Assembly (NCBI RefSeq): GCF_019649055.1
Contig: NW_026570255.1
Coordinates: 682,001-746,000 of the forward strand
Reading direction: 5' to 3'
Length of the DNA stretch: 64,000 nucleotides
DNA from: Paramacrobiotus metropolitanus
Taxonomy: Eukaryota > Tardigrada > Eutardigrada > Parachela > Macrobiotidae
Shown: one piece after another, positions 23,822 to 35,854 of the stretch
Layout: each line of letters starts with the position of its first letter
Position numbering within the stretch: position 1 is the stretch's first letter
Position numbers and translations under genes: made by a program
The notes under the pieces: generated by a model
Databases searched by the model: none
Seen by the model: only the letters and a program-made list of their open reading frames with translations
Told to the model about the DNA's origin: nothing

Positions 23822-24697
23822 GGTAACTGCGCTAGCTCCTGAAACGGTTGATAGTATTCTCATTTGGAGCGTACCGTTGGTAGGATGATCGTAATTTATA
23901 GTGTGCCATACACAGCTGCTTAAATTTGAAGCTGCTTGGAGAATTACAGGACTGCAAATAGCGTATGTAATAGATCAATCAGATTCGAGTACTAGATTAA
24001 GGCTTGCAAAATAAATGCAAAGAAAACTCTGGAATCAAATGAAATTACCGTATCCGCAGGATCTGACTGCGGACTCAACGCGCTGTCGGCCTTAATAAGA
24101 GACGAGCTCTGTACGACACTAAACTACAGTGTTTGGAAAGCCTTCACATCAGTCATTCGAGCCAACCGCACGGGTTGTCCAAGCCTGTCGTATTAAAGTG
24201 ATTACTGAATGCGCTTGCACTGAATGCGCTCATACAGAGTATAGCGCACGTGTGCCAGAACGTTAAAGTTAATATCTTGCTACATTATTATTATTGCAAG
24301 GATACTGTACGGTACTACGTTATTTTTCTGTTAACAACTGGCTGACAACAAAGCAACCCACGAGGATTTATTGATAACTAAGATAGCACTGCATTTATCT
24401 GTGCTACTAAAACGAGTGAGCCACATAATCATTTTCAGCTTTCTACAGATAGTGTCAGATACTTTTGAAAAGACAACAAGAGTAAACTATCATCATACCG
24501 TACATTTTAAATACACATCATCATAGATACAGTCATCATAAATACAAACAGTGCATGCGGTACACTAACAGTACACTATAAAAGGGAGACAATCACTGCA
24601 CTGAAAAGAACTACAAACGCTCCAAAACTATAAAGTCACATACCCCAGAAACCAATGCGAGACAGTCCGACGGAACATCCGGCCGCAGCAGACCCAG
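23822..24697. other. Intergenic / upstream region of paralogue A
   Basis: Contains the promoter side of the minus-strand F-box-like gene and a plus-strand TATA-like site (listed separately). Short frames only. Confidence 0.4.
24577..24584 (+). promoter_or_regulatory. TATA-box-like site
   Basis: TATAAAAG about 78 nt before an ATG at 24655 whose frame (123 codons) has a good splice donor CTCAG/GTGAGG at about 24829. This may mark a plus-strand transcript that overlaps the small minus-strand frame below. The two strands compete for the same DNA and I cannot decide between them with certainty. Confidence 0.3.
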
Positions 24698-24865
24698 CTA
24701 CATCTCCACGGCTTCCTCGTAGGGAGGAGGAGCAAAGTCCTCATACGGCGGCGGATCATCTGCACCCGGCGCCTGATCGTCAGGGTTTTCTTGCAGTTGC
24801 GGCTCCTGGTCGTCTTGATCCGGCTCAGGTGAGGAAATCCAACTGCCGAAACAGAACCGTTTCAT
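24698..24865 (-). CDS. Small acidic PPxY-motif protein
   Basis: A 55-codon frame starting at ATG 24865 (AACAAAATGAAACGG, good start context), beginning MKRFCFGSWISSPEPDQDDQ. It is acidic and glutamine/proline-rich and carries two PPPY motifs near the C-terminus (PPPYEDF, PPPYEEA). PPxY motifs bind WW domains, for example in NEDD4-type ubiquitin ligases. The composition is unlike chance translation, but the frame is short, may continue in an upstream exon, and overlaps an open plus-strand frame. I do not recognise the family. Confidence 0.45.
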   Translation of the reverse strand: MKRFCFGSWISSPEPDQDDQEPQLQENPDDQAPGADDPPPYEDFAPPPYEEAVEM

Positions 24866-26879
24866 TTTGTTTGCTGCGTAGCCCACTGGATGTGCTGCTG
24901 AACGCGGATGCTTTGCGTGGATGCTTGCGTTTCTTAATAGCTCCCGTATGGGAAGCTGAAGTGAGAAAACTACTAAACCGTGCTTTAAGCACCAGAAATA
25001 GGTTCCGGAAAACGTACAAATTTTAGCTCTGTTTGTATGTTATATAACCTTAATTGGTTTCGTACCGATAGCATTCCGTGAAACAAAAAATTACTGCTCC
25101 AGAATTGTAACGAGTCCCCGGATTGTTGTTGTCAGATTCCTTTTACTGTATTTTCGAAATAATATTAGCTTTTGGATGTAAGTAGGGAAAAGTGCTGATA
25201 AAGCGCTATTTTTATGGCTACCATAATCTTTAGAATTTTGTTCTAGCAACTTTAAAAACATTTAGAAACGGTTAAGGAGGAAGTTTGTTAGATAAGAATT
25301 GCCGGGACTCGTACAGATACCTTGCAAAGGCCACCAAAATTATATTTGACCAGATTATCATAAGCCCTTCATAACATATCAAATGCAACCAGAACAGTTG
25401 CCCATCGGGAATTGCGCACTCTCAATCTGAAAATCCATGGTTTCCAAGCTCCAAAGGTTAATTATAAGCGTCTAATGCGAGTGCTGGTTTCTATTTTTAC
25501 AGTGCGCTCGTATTTTCGGTAAATAGTGGAAAAAGTCATTAACGTCAATTACATCTGTTAATAGTTAGCGTCAAGTTACAAGATCTATTTTAGATTGGAG
25601 TACCTCTGTATCAGGTACAATTTTGTTACACTGTAACTAGGAAAATGCATTTTGGCGTGCACTGGCAGACCGGAGCGCAGCTGGGTTGGTTAATTAAGTG
25701 TTGCAGATGCTTTTATTACTGTAGCCGCCCGCACACGTTCTGAAGTTCTATATGTTCTGAAGTCTGAACTCCAGTAATTGTTTTGAAGTGTAAAGGTTAA
25801 TAGTTGCAAGTCGTTATTTTGCGGAAGTAATAACAATCGAAGCAGACTTTTATATTCAAGCACGAGGCTGTGTTTAGCTCAAATCGCTAAAGTCCTGCGG
25901 AACGTTTTGGCTAAACGCAGAAAAACGTTCCACAGGAACGTTTTTCCCTATCCTGAAAAAAACTTTTTGACACCGGAAGTTACTTTTGTTTGTTTTAAAC
26001 AAGATGCGCAAACATTTATCATAAAAAATCTTTACAGTCCTTTTTGAAAATTTCTTTTCTTTTGTCTGATCAAAGTTCAAAATTTTCTGAAATACATGTA
26101 CAGAGTAGCCGGCTCCGAGTTGTTATTGATTTTAGAAATTATTTTTCCAAAAATTGTTCTTGAAGGGGCGAAGAGCATTTTTTTACTTACTGCGCTTTTC
26201 TTTGCTCTTGCCGATTCTGCGCTTGCATTGCTGCTACACTGATTGTTGGCACACAATAGCAAAAAGATGTGTTGAAACTTACTGTTTTGTAGCCAACTCT
26301 GTAATACATATATTATTATCTTCCTCTTGACCGCTTTTTGCCGTGCCCGGTACAGAGGAATGTAAACATGCATTTTACTGGGTCATCTTTAGTGAAAACC
26401 CGCTTTCATTGTTGCCGGTTTGTTGCGGAAAAGCAGAAAGCAGCGGATGCGGAAGCAGCGGATGTTGGATTACGAAAAGCAGAAACTTTCCTCCCCAACA
26501 ACACGAACCATCAGGCGCTTTTGCCATGACTGTACCTTTACCGCCGAGCCCAGATTTAAATCTTATGTGATCGGTGAACTGTTATCTGCTTGCTGTTTTA
26601 CTGACTGAAACGGTCTGTGAGATCAACCTCAACATAAACATAAAGCGTCATACCACCAAAGTAAAGCTAAACAAGCACCATCGAGGTTTGCCTTAAGGTA
26701 AGTATTTTTCGGCAACAATATCTCCAGTCTCCAGTGCCAAACCCGTGTTAAACGTTTCAAAAGGCAATTAGCAGGGCTAATAAAGAAATGTTTGTTGCAA
26801 ATCTCAAATTTTACGGTGACCTGACAACTGCTGGTGCTCTTTTGAGCCTTTGATTTGACCTTTCACTGGAAATCATTTT

Positions 26880-26970
26880 TACTTCCTTATATGACGTCAT
26901 TTCCGGCTCCCTATGGCATAAATTCTTTACTTCCTTATATGACGACATTTACTTCCTTGTATGACGTCAT
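26880..26970. repeat. Three copies of a CRE-containing repeat
   Basis: TACTTCCTTATATGACGTCA-like blocks at about 26880, 26930 and 26950. Two contain the exact palindrome TGACGTCA, the consensus CRE site for CREB/ATF factors; the middle one reads TGACGACA. It could be a regulatory cluster or just a short duplication. Confidence 0.5.
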
Positions 26971-27100
26971 TCCGTAACGGACAGACAGACAGCACCTTTT
27001 TGATTTTGTCTGGATTAGATGACCTTCGCTGCGCTCCGGTCGACATTCGTATAAACACAGTTAACGCAACAGTACAAACCAGCGAAGAAAATGGAACCTT

Positions 27101-27133
27101 GTGTAACAAAAGACAAGCTGTCTTTTGTTACAC
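27101..27133. repeat. Perfect hairpin, 15-bp arms, 3-nt loop
   Basis: GTGTAACAAAAGACA, AGC, then the exact reverse complement. Confidence 0.9.
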
Positions 27134-27485
27134 GTCCCATCCCTTCGACTAGCAATAACTGCTTCAAAATGTCGCAAATTTTAGCTGTACGTGCGCGGGG
27201 GTTTAAAATGAGCGTGGCTCATAATAAAATATTTTAATTTCCGTCATAATGCAAGTACGCGCAATGCACAGAGAGCCACAATAACACTAGAATGGTTACG
27301 AAATTAACGTATGTACGGCAGATGGCATGTACTCGTATAAGCGGAATATGACAAACTCACACAGTCGAACACAAAGTCATAATCAACTGATACAATAGAT
27401 ATGTCGCTAGCACACTCGCGGTTCCTGTGTTGGTTTTGTCATCCACGTCTCGAGCTTTGCTCAAGAAATTGGTCCCGCAGACAAC

Positions 27486-28645
27486 CTATCTTTGGGTTGT
27501 TGGATGTGAGCTTAAAATTGACGAAAGCAGCTGAGCCATGATTTTCTTGTTCTCGACAGTGCATGGCATAAAATACTTCCTCTTTTGATGATGCCACGCT
27601 TGCAGAATAGCGGATTCTAGGTCTTCCACTTCCCGTTTGCAGAACCAGGCAACGGCGAAATTCATCAATTCCATTATCGCCAGCGGTAAACAAATTCTTT
27701 TATGGGCCTTAAGATAACTTCCACTGTTTTCGTTCTCCGAAATAAACCCAGTAATAACGAAACAAGTGACGATTACTATGTTAAAAATCGGCACATATTT
27801 TCCCATGCAAACTTCGGCGTGCATACGGCGACAACTTCTCCACCAGTAACCGGTTGCTGTCGTAAAATTGCGCATATTGGGTAGTACAGCCGCATTTTGG
27901 CGATAGTTTTGCAAATGTAGATAGATCCGCGTTATCTGGATCTGAGCGCCAACAGGGTATAAAAAATAAACCACTTCAAAGGACATTACTGCAATTATCA
28001 GCACGATCTGCACTTTCTTTTGAGACGTCTCCGGCTAAAAATAATAGTTCGAGCTTGAGTTAATTGCTAAATAAAAACAATAATAATAAATAAAAAATCA
28101 TTCTATTTGTTAAATAAATTTATATGATAGCACTATTAAGGCCTTTTGCAAGAGGGCCCTCCATCCTTTCGCTAATGAGGTACCTGGTTGTTTATCTTTT
28201 GAAATCCCTACCATAAGTCATGATACTGTTGTACTATGATTTGTTGTAAGTTTAACATATTTGCAAACAAGAAAATAATCCTAATCCACAGAAAATATTG
28301 TTTTATTCGGGCATATGTCATTTAATATTTACTCCAAAGAAATGTCAAGTGCTAGCGGCATGCTACTTAGCCTATTGCATCGGGGATTTGTAGATATAAA
28401 TGCATGTATCTTACTAGGTCGCGGATGATGAAGTCGTCGCTTAAAGCGGTAATGCCAATTATTATAAACAGCCGCACAAGAGTCGTTAAAAGCATAAATG
28501 ATGCGAGTGACAAGGCAACCATAACACACGTCCATGTATTACGTGTAACTATCAACTTCACCATGCGATGTTCCGCAGTCGGTTGCCCACTTTGTTGTTC
28601 ATCTGGTGTGTTACCGCTGCACACTCGTGATCCATGACTTGCCAT
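27486..28645 (-). CDS. Multi-pass membrane protein, possibly chemoreceptor-derived
   Basis: Exon 1 is 28645-28415 (77 codons, start GAAAATGGC) with donor CTA/GTAAGA. Exon 2 is 28034-27486 (182 codons plus stop) after TTTTTAG. Both are phase 0, giving 259 residues. Four hydrophobic segments are visible: about residues 39-68 (CVMVALSLASFMLLTTLV), 85-110 (VQIVLIIAVMSFEVVYFL), one near VPIFNIVIVTCFVITGF and one near LPLAIMELMNFAVAWF. A charged helical stretch (REVEDLESAILQAW) and a polar tail follow. The layout recalls the N-terminal part of invertebrate gustatory-receptor-like proteins, but the diagnostic last helix is absent, so this is a guess. It may be truncated, or missing a 3' exon. Confidence 0.6.
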
Positions 28646-29462
28646 TTTCAAAACTAGCGATTTACTACAAATAACACCTTGGAAAATCCTAAAAAACAAG
28701 TTGCATCAAAATATAATAATCACTAATCGGAATAGATGTGAACATCAGTTTGTAGTGGTTCCCTTCACTCATGTGCAGTTTGGAGCCTGTGAACTCGGCG
28801 TAAGCTATCGATTGGTGGCTAAATGCGATCGATATTAATCTGTCCACGGCGTCGATGCTTGTGCATTGCATATGTTAGAATATATCTGTAGTCTGTACTG
28901 TATTGTAGCAGGGTGATAGGATATACTGGATTTCTATCTCTACATGACATGTCTTCAAAATTACTGTGCGTTCTGTCGTAGTTACTTACATACTACATAC
29001 TTACCAAAATTTACAGTAGTTTTACATGTAAAATTAGTGATCCAAACACCAGCCTATACCTGTACTGTTCCCCAATCACGACCACAAATATTACTTTATA
29101 GACATTTCAAGCAACGATTTCCCCGGACCAATACAGCCCGCAGAATGCAGCTGCTTTGCGTTATCGATAATAATTTTTAATTGTGTAAATCATGATAGAA
29201 ATATGCACATTTAACGTTAAACCGCAGCAGACGTAGTGGGCACACCGAATAGGCGTCCTAAGACCACGAATAACGATTTCGGCTGCTCAATGTTAAAAAT
29301 TTAAATAAATTTAATCCGTGTCCGTTAGCACAGGCATTTATGTACAGGGCTATTGCTGAGTAAACCAACCACATATTTAGTTGAAGCTTTTTGACTTTTA
29401 ATTTCTTATTGGATGTCAGCCTTACACTTTTAAGCTACAGTATTTACGTGTTTCGTTGGCAG
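28646..29462. other. Intergenic upstream of the membrane-protein gene
   Basis: A minus-strand frame at 28871-28689 lies just upstream of exon 1 and could be a further 5' exon or noise. Nothing else is recognised. Confidence 0.35.
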
Positions 29463-29500
29463 ATACTGTGCGCCGCGCAATCCAGCGGCAGCATTCCTGA
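29463..29500 (+). pseudogene. Relic of the F-box-like terminal exon
   Basis: Directly after TTGGCAG the sequence reads ILCAAQSSGS, matching the start of the family's terminal exon (VLCAVQSSDPRP), and then loses similarity. Nothing of the preceding exon is seen nearby. Confidence 0.5.
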
Positions 29501-30131
29501 AAATACCACTAGTGAGTGCCAATGCCAACAAAAAGTTCTTCGCGGTTTACTGAACATTTAGACGACCTTAACTTATAAAATCAATAACCAAAATTAGGAA
29601 AGCTCGAATATTTATGAGATTTGATCAGCTTAGACAAAAATCAATTGGTGACAGACAACCTTATGGAGACGTTTTGTTAATAAGTGTTTTCTAACTGAAT
29701 ACTCTGTATATAAAAATAAAACGGATATGGGGTAGAAAAAGCAAGAATTTGAGGCGTATTTTAAAATTGACAAAGCAAATCTCTCTACAAATTTTTGTTC
29801 CTGTTCCAGTATACGCTGTTTTTAAGTTAAATTTTTAACAAGAACTTTTTTATGATTTCCAAAATTTTATAGTGAATAAGCGGCAGTGTTTTGCATTCAA
29901 GACATACAAACATTTTTTGCTTTGTTAGAATGTGAAGTAGACCCCATTTTGCTTGCTGTATTAGGTGCAGGGGCTCAGATGCGTAAAGCGCTTCAGGTAT
30001 CGCGTACAAGCAATTTTGCCGCCATGACCTTGAACCCGATAGAACTTCTTCTTAACGGGATTTTACGCTGCGTGCAGAATTTCATTGAAAAATGAGTGGG
30101 CAACACCCTTCAGATTAAGAATATAGTTCCA

Positions 30132-30742
30132 GTATGTGCGGTATTGCCCAGGCAGCCGGAACCCGAGTGATGCGCAGCTGCAAGAGCTGGGCCAGTGGTG
30201 GACAATATTGACCAACCTGGATGATGAGGAGGCCGCGAAAATGAATGTAGCCGCCTGCAAGGTACAGTCCCCTTCCTAATTCTTGTTGTAAACTTACTGT
30301 AGTCAATATAGTGAATTTGGTTGGAGCGCTAGCTGTACAATACTACCGTTACTCAATGCTCAATGATTCTTAATCTGAATGGATGAATGTGAAACTGCAC
30401 CAGCAAGCGACCCATTGGTGCCCATAATACAATGTCACGATTTGCAAATTCCGTTTATAAATTTGTAAACCGTCGCACGATTGATCGGGTTTCAGGTCTG
30501 CTGTTCCACAATGTTCGATGGACAGACACAGGCCATTTGCTGGTTATTAACTTAGCGGCTCTTGTTGGCAGGTGCTGTGCGCCGTGCAGTCCCGTGATCC
30601 GCGCCCGGCCTCGCATTATCACAGGAAGATGTGGTGCCTCGATGGTCTGGACGGATGTCAGTTGGAGAAGCTGTCGCGCATCACGCTGCACTTTCTTATG
30701 CAACTGTCTTCGACGGAGGGTTGGCGATCCCGAGCATTGTAA
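30132..30742 (+). pseudogene. 3' fragment of an F-box-like gene
   Basis: 30132-30261 matches the last 43 or so codons of the F-box exon of paralogue B (DAQLQELGQWW against DAALQELAQWRDW), with a one-base frame slip near 30165, and ends in the same donor, GCAAG/GTACAG. 30572-30742 is an open 57-codon terminal exon (VLCAVQSRDPRPASH to the stop), exactly the length of the paralogue's. The N-terminal domain and the F-box itself are absent upstream. The fragment is probably a dead partial duplicate, although its splice sites still look usable. Confidence 0.7.
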
Positions 30743-32450
30743 TCAGTGGTCATGAGCGTGGACAACGACTTTCACCATGGTTTGTGTGAATCAATGTGCG
30801 GCACGTCTCTTGCAATTTTTTTAGATCCTCGCTCGCCCGTTGTACTATTACCTGTTTTACTTTCAAGTTGTATTCGGCTGCGTTTAGCGTTTGCCTGGAT
30901 TTTTTCATCTATGTAGTAAATTAAACAAAATTCTACTTATTCGTCAGATTGCCTATCTGCTGACTGCTGCTATTTGCATATTTATACGAGTATTATAAAT
31001 TTATGATTAAAGTTCGTAACAAAAGTCAGTCTGTCATATTGCCTTGGAACGCGTCGATCTGAATCGGTATTCGGTGCAATCTTCATCCCCTTCTAAACCG
31101 GCTGCCAGTGCCAGGCACCAGCTAAAGAGATTTTTTGATAACAGCTCCGTCGCCCTCTTTCAGTGTAGTTTGACTAATTTCCTCTACATGATGGTCTTTC
31201 GACACCTGTCAACGGTAGAATGACGTTGGATCTGGGAAGAATCCACGGGCAAGACAGAAACGGAATCTATCCTGCTGAGTGAGCAGTGTTGTATACTGCG
31301 AGCTATGCGAAAAGGCAAAACACTCGGCAAACACCTGCACACTTTATATCCCACTCTACAGAAGCTCCCGCAGCAGAATGCTGCTGCGGGGTCAAAAAGG
31401 ACAGCAAGCAGCTCGGATGACAGAATCTAACAACGGAAGAATCTACCAGATCTTCGATCTGGTAGATGGAGAAAATTACTAGCAAAAAACAGCAAAATAA
31501 CCTAACCGCTACCCGACATGCGGGTGTACGGGAGGCCACTCCTCCTCACAGTAGTGATTATAAAGAAGCGATAACCTACCGCCTAGAGAGGCGGTTATTC
31601 CCAGTTCCCTATACTCTGCAGTCTGCACGCACCTTTCGAGCTCCATGAATAGTTTTATCAGAGCAGTTTCACTTCACTTTACTATAGAAAACATGGCTTT
31701 CATTCCAGATTCGCCATAACCCTTTTTATCGCTGATGTAAGCCCACTGCGGATGTTGGAAGGCTTGCATATTGTGCTGTTGGATAACATCGCTGATCATT
31801 GCAACTTGACTTGGAATCTTGGAGGAATTTCTGGGTGATGTGCTGATCCTGATTATATCCTCAACTGTATCCTGATTATATCCTAAACCGTGAGCATTAA
31901 AGAACTTTGGTCTACAGATCTGTTACACTGCACTGTGATTGCAGCGAACTCTTGAAAGGAATTGCTTAACTGCTTTGCTAATGGAAGTTCCATTCTGGAG
32001 CTTCTTCAGTGTCGTAGCTCTAAATTACCACGTAACACGGAAGACTGTTATGCATGGGCAATACAGTTTGTAAACTTATCCCATCAGTGCTTGTGAGTCG
32101 TGACTATTTCAAGCTTTTTCGAGACTTCTTCCCGAGCTTCGTTTAACATAAACAGAGCTTTTGAGCGGTCCACATTGAGTCTCAGAATGCAAGTTGTGCT
32201 CGGTGAAAGACTCATTGAGTCAGAATAGGCGAGAAATTTTAAATCTTAGTGGAGCATTAGGTTTCTTTAAGGATTTCAGCGCTAGGCCGTATTCAAAATC
32301 ATTATTTAGCCATTATTATCCAGAAATTAATCACCGATCTATACAGAAGCTACAGATAGTTAGCCTTAGGCAAACTGTTTTAATAGTTCAATATATACAT
32401 TATTTATTTCAGTTCCTTCCAAGTTCCACGTCCAATCGCAGCGCAAAACC
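30743..32450. other. Intergenic / 5' region of paralogue B
   Basis: No gene supported. It contains three hairpins clustered at 31367-31598 and a likely 5'UTR acceptor (TTATTTATTTCAG) ending at 32412, which implies an upstream non-coding exon for the F-box-like gene. Confidence 0.45.
31367..31598. repeat. Cluster of three short hairpins
   Basis: 31367-31390 has 10-bp arms (CCCGCAGCAG) with a 4-nt loop. 31441-31467 has 12-bp arms (ATCTACCAGATC) with loop TTC. About 31571-31598 is an imperfect hairpin with CCGCCT/AGGCGG in the stem. All three lie within about 230 bp. Confidence 0.75.
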
Positions 32451-35400
32451 ATGTGTGGCGGATTCCAGCGACAAAACAGCGTTCATGTTCTAGGCCGCGA
32501 CGGCCGCCTGCGCTACGGCCGCGTGGTAGCCCTGACCAAAGACGGGCTCTTCGTCGACCTGCTGTGTCCCAACCGTCACCGCGAATTCTACACCTTCGAC
32601 AACTGCTTCCTGCCACGCCTTCTCTCCGGTGACTTCCTGGCCAGACTTTACACCGCACCCGTGCCGCGCATTCCCGTGGTCGTCCTGGTTCCGGAGACCC
32701 CGTCCGGTCCGTGGATGTGGGTCCCCGGAGAAATGCCGTGTCAGCAACGCGGCGTGCGCTACGCGTGGTGCGAAGCGGCCGTCGTCCATTGGCCAGATAC
32801 GGTTACGGGGGTACCCTGCACGGATATCCTCCCAATCGAGCGAATCCGGTGTCCCCTGCTCGATATGTGGCGCGGGGATCTCCCGTATGCGAGTGAACTT
32901 GAGAGGATGGTGCAGGAGGAGTGGGAAAAGCGTGCTGCAACGCCCGCCGTCAACTACGCAGAACTGCACGTGCGGACGCGTTCTAACACGTTCTACCATC
33001 ACTATACACATTTGGGGCGGGAGTTTCGCTCCCTGTCCGCGGAACATGCAGCTACGTTAATCCGGTTGTGGAATAACCGTCGTCCCTACCACCCGTGGAC
33101 GGAGGTCTGCTTGGTAGACCTTGTGGCTGACCGGGTGGACTGCATCTACAAATCGGGTATTATGTACTTCAGCAACATCGGCTCAACACTGACGGTAACA
33201 TCCGGCATCGTTTAAGGAAACGTAGTCTAGCAAACTGGTGTACATGCACGAAAACTTTCACCTTCGCGCATTCCTAAACACCTTTTTGCCGTCTTTTACG
33301 GCATCGTTCAGCAGCCAAATGATTTGTACATATTGGCGTGAAAACCGTTTGTGCGCGGAACTTCCTGTTGGGCAGTAACCTTTGAAAGAAAACTGCAAAG
33401 GTCCAAACGCACGGAGATGTGCCAAGCGTCTGTTTATAGGCCCATCTTCAAACTTCGCGTAGACACGCACAATAAGTTCAAGCTCCTTTTTACACAGAAC
33501 CGAATTTTGTATCATGTTTCTCAAATTTAAAAATATTTCAAAGTTTCTCGAATTAATTTTAAAATTTCCAAAACATAACGGAAATCTGGTTCTGTATGAA
33601 AACGATCTTCAAGCTGATGGGCGTTTTCGCGTGCAAAACTCGAACGAGATCAGTCTTCTCAGGAGCATGAGCCACTTCTCTCTTTACAGTCTAATAACAC
33701 TTCTGGTACACCTAAATACGTGTGGCCTTTTTTTAATTTTCTGATAGCTATATTTCCCCAAGCGGATGTTGCGCGCCAAATCGGTTTTCACGCCAATGTA
33801 TCCAAATCACTTGGCTCCACAGCCAAATAACCCAATGCAAAAAAAAGTGATTTGGGTGCGAGATTCGTGCATGCGCACGAATTCGGTGTACTGGGCTACT
33901 TCTTCTAATGACATTAGGCTTGCGATTTATCTATGGTACGAGAACATGCTAAATGTGTTTACCCGATTTTTGAGATGGGCTCTTAGGTATTTGCTGTTTG
34001 GTTCCCAGGTTAGCCTGCAGCGCTTTCACGACGAATGGATGCACGCCAAAGAGGCCGTGGATGATTTCAGCGGACTGCCGACGGAATTGTGGCGGGAAGT
34101 GTTCGCCCAATCCGACACGATAACGCAGACGAGAATTCGGAGCGTCTGCGTTACGTGGAACATGATCTTAGACTCACCAGCACTGACGACCAGTATCATC
34201 ATTAGACACGATACCCATTGCAACCAACATTCCGACACACCCTGTCCCTTTCTCCCATCGGCTCTCCTCTACAAACATCTCCGCCCCGGGGTACAGCGTG
34301 TTTATCTGATCGACCGGGAGCACAAGATCAGAACAGACGATCTCCTGAAAATCCCGGATATAATGTATTCGCTAGCGTCCCAACGAACCGGATTGCGTTT
34401 AACAACGCTGTATTTAGTGGGCGTGCAGCTCAACTTATTTATTACTGGCACCAATAACAGCCTGGATAATACGCCGTGTGTGCTGCATGACACGTACGCT
34501 GATTATCGGCGGCTGTATGTTCCGCTGCGCGGATACGGCCGTCTGGAGGATTTCATACGGATCGGCCGGCGGGTGCCCGGTGGCACGCTGCGCCTGGTGG
34601 ACTGTACGATGAAGTGGATGTGTCCGTTGAAGACCCAGCACGGACGGCGACGCGGGCCGGTGGTGTCGGTGGAGCTGCCCGAAATATGTCTGCCGCTGAG
34701 CGGGGACTTCGGGGCCGCGCTGTGGACGGCAGTGGAAGCGGCATTGCCGGTGCCGGGCGACGCGGCGCTGCAGGAGTTGGCTCAGTGGCGCGATTGGGTG
34801 CTCGGTCTGGGTGATGATCATCCGGAGAAAATTGCCGGTTGCAAGGTACAGTGTTTGGCTAACCGAAAGGCTTCAGTGTGCTCCAAAGACCGATCACTCT
34901 GAAGACTTCGTTTTTTTCATGTTTCAGTCACTTCAAGGATACGCTTTCATAAGTTGGTCACCTTTTGTCAAAATTTCCTTACGGACAAAAATACCAGAAA
35001 TGAATAGTTTTCATAGCAAAAACTTCGCTCGTGATTTTTCAAACAGATACTGTGAAAAATTTCCATAAAAAAGGCCAATCGACGAACCGGAAGTGCACCA
35101 GAGTTCGGATGCAATGTAAAGGAATCGCTCTTCTACGCTTACAAATTTCAGAAAGTTTGGAATTGGAACATTTTCAATTTTGTTTTTATGACTACAGACC
35201 AGTAATAACCCAATGCAGGAGCACGTTGCGATCAGCAGCTGTACATGTGGCGCGCCAAATTGAGGGCGTTGAACGTTGACCGGTGACCGAAATACGAAAC
35301 CGTGTACTTAAAAGTGGCCGAAATATAAGAAAAATCGCAATATACTATCGAAACATTGACCACAGGCCCTTATCCAGAGGTTTTGATCAGAGATCCTGTT

Positions 35401-35854
35401 TCTGTTCGAGATAAGCCTCTCCAAATGACGTACTCGTATTGTAATTGTGGCATTTCACAAGAACAATCCAATCCATGGAGATAGATCCATTCATTTTAAA
35501 TGTTCTGTACTTTGAAGAAATTTGGGTGATCAGTGTTTTGGTCGGGCGAGTTTCGAGAGTCCAAGGAAAGTTGGTATTTAAGGCGCAGCGCAGTACGATG
35601 GGTGCTTCGCTTAGTTTCTTCATTTTTCTTTCGTCTTGTGTAGATTTTCGCGTTCAGTAGGTGACCGATGTCTCTGCGGGTAGGTGTTGTGCGCTGTGCA
35701 GTCCAGCGATCCGCGCCCGTCGTCGCATTATCGCGGCAAGCGGTGGTGTCTCGACGGCCTGGAAGATGTACAACTGGCGCTGCTGTCGCGCATTACGCTG
35801 TGCATTCTCATGCAACTGGCACTTCCGTCGGGAAAAGGCTGGATCTCTGCATGA
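32451..35854 (+). CDS. F-box-like protein with N-terminal orphan domain, paralogue B
   Basis: Three phase-0 exons: 32451-33194 (248 codons), 34009-34845 (279 codons) and 35684-35854 (56 codons plus stop), giving 583 residues. Junctions are ACG/GTAACA to TTCCCAG, and GCAAG/GTACAG to GCGGGTAG. Residues 1-248 are the orphan domain (NSVHVLGRDGRLRYGRVV, GLFVDLLCPN, VVVLVPETPSGPW). Residues from about 249 read VSLQRFHDEWM and then an F-box (LPTELWREVFAQSDTITQTR, VCVTWNMIL), followed by irregular leucine-rich sequence typical of a substrate-binding region. The terminal exon (VLCAVQSSDPRP, CLDGLEDVQLALLSRITL) is family-specific. F-box proteins recruit targets to SCF ubiquitin ligases through SKP1; the substrate is unknown. 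This is the most complete family member in the window. Confidence 0.8.

Larger units (their letters stand above)
24866..27485. other. Intergenic, with CRE-like repeats and small hairpins
   Basis: No gene supported over about 2.6 kb. It contains a palindrome AAAAACGTTC/GAACGTTTTT (25921-25945), a three-copy TGACGTCA-bearing repeat (26880-26970) and a 15-bp-arm hairpin (27101-27133). Confidence 0.5.
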
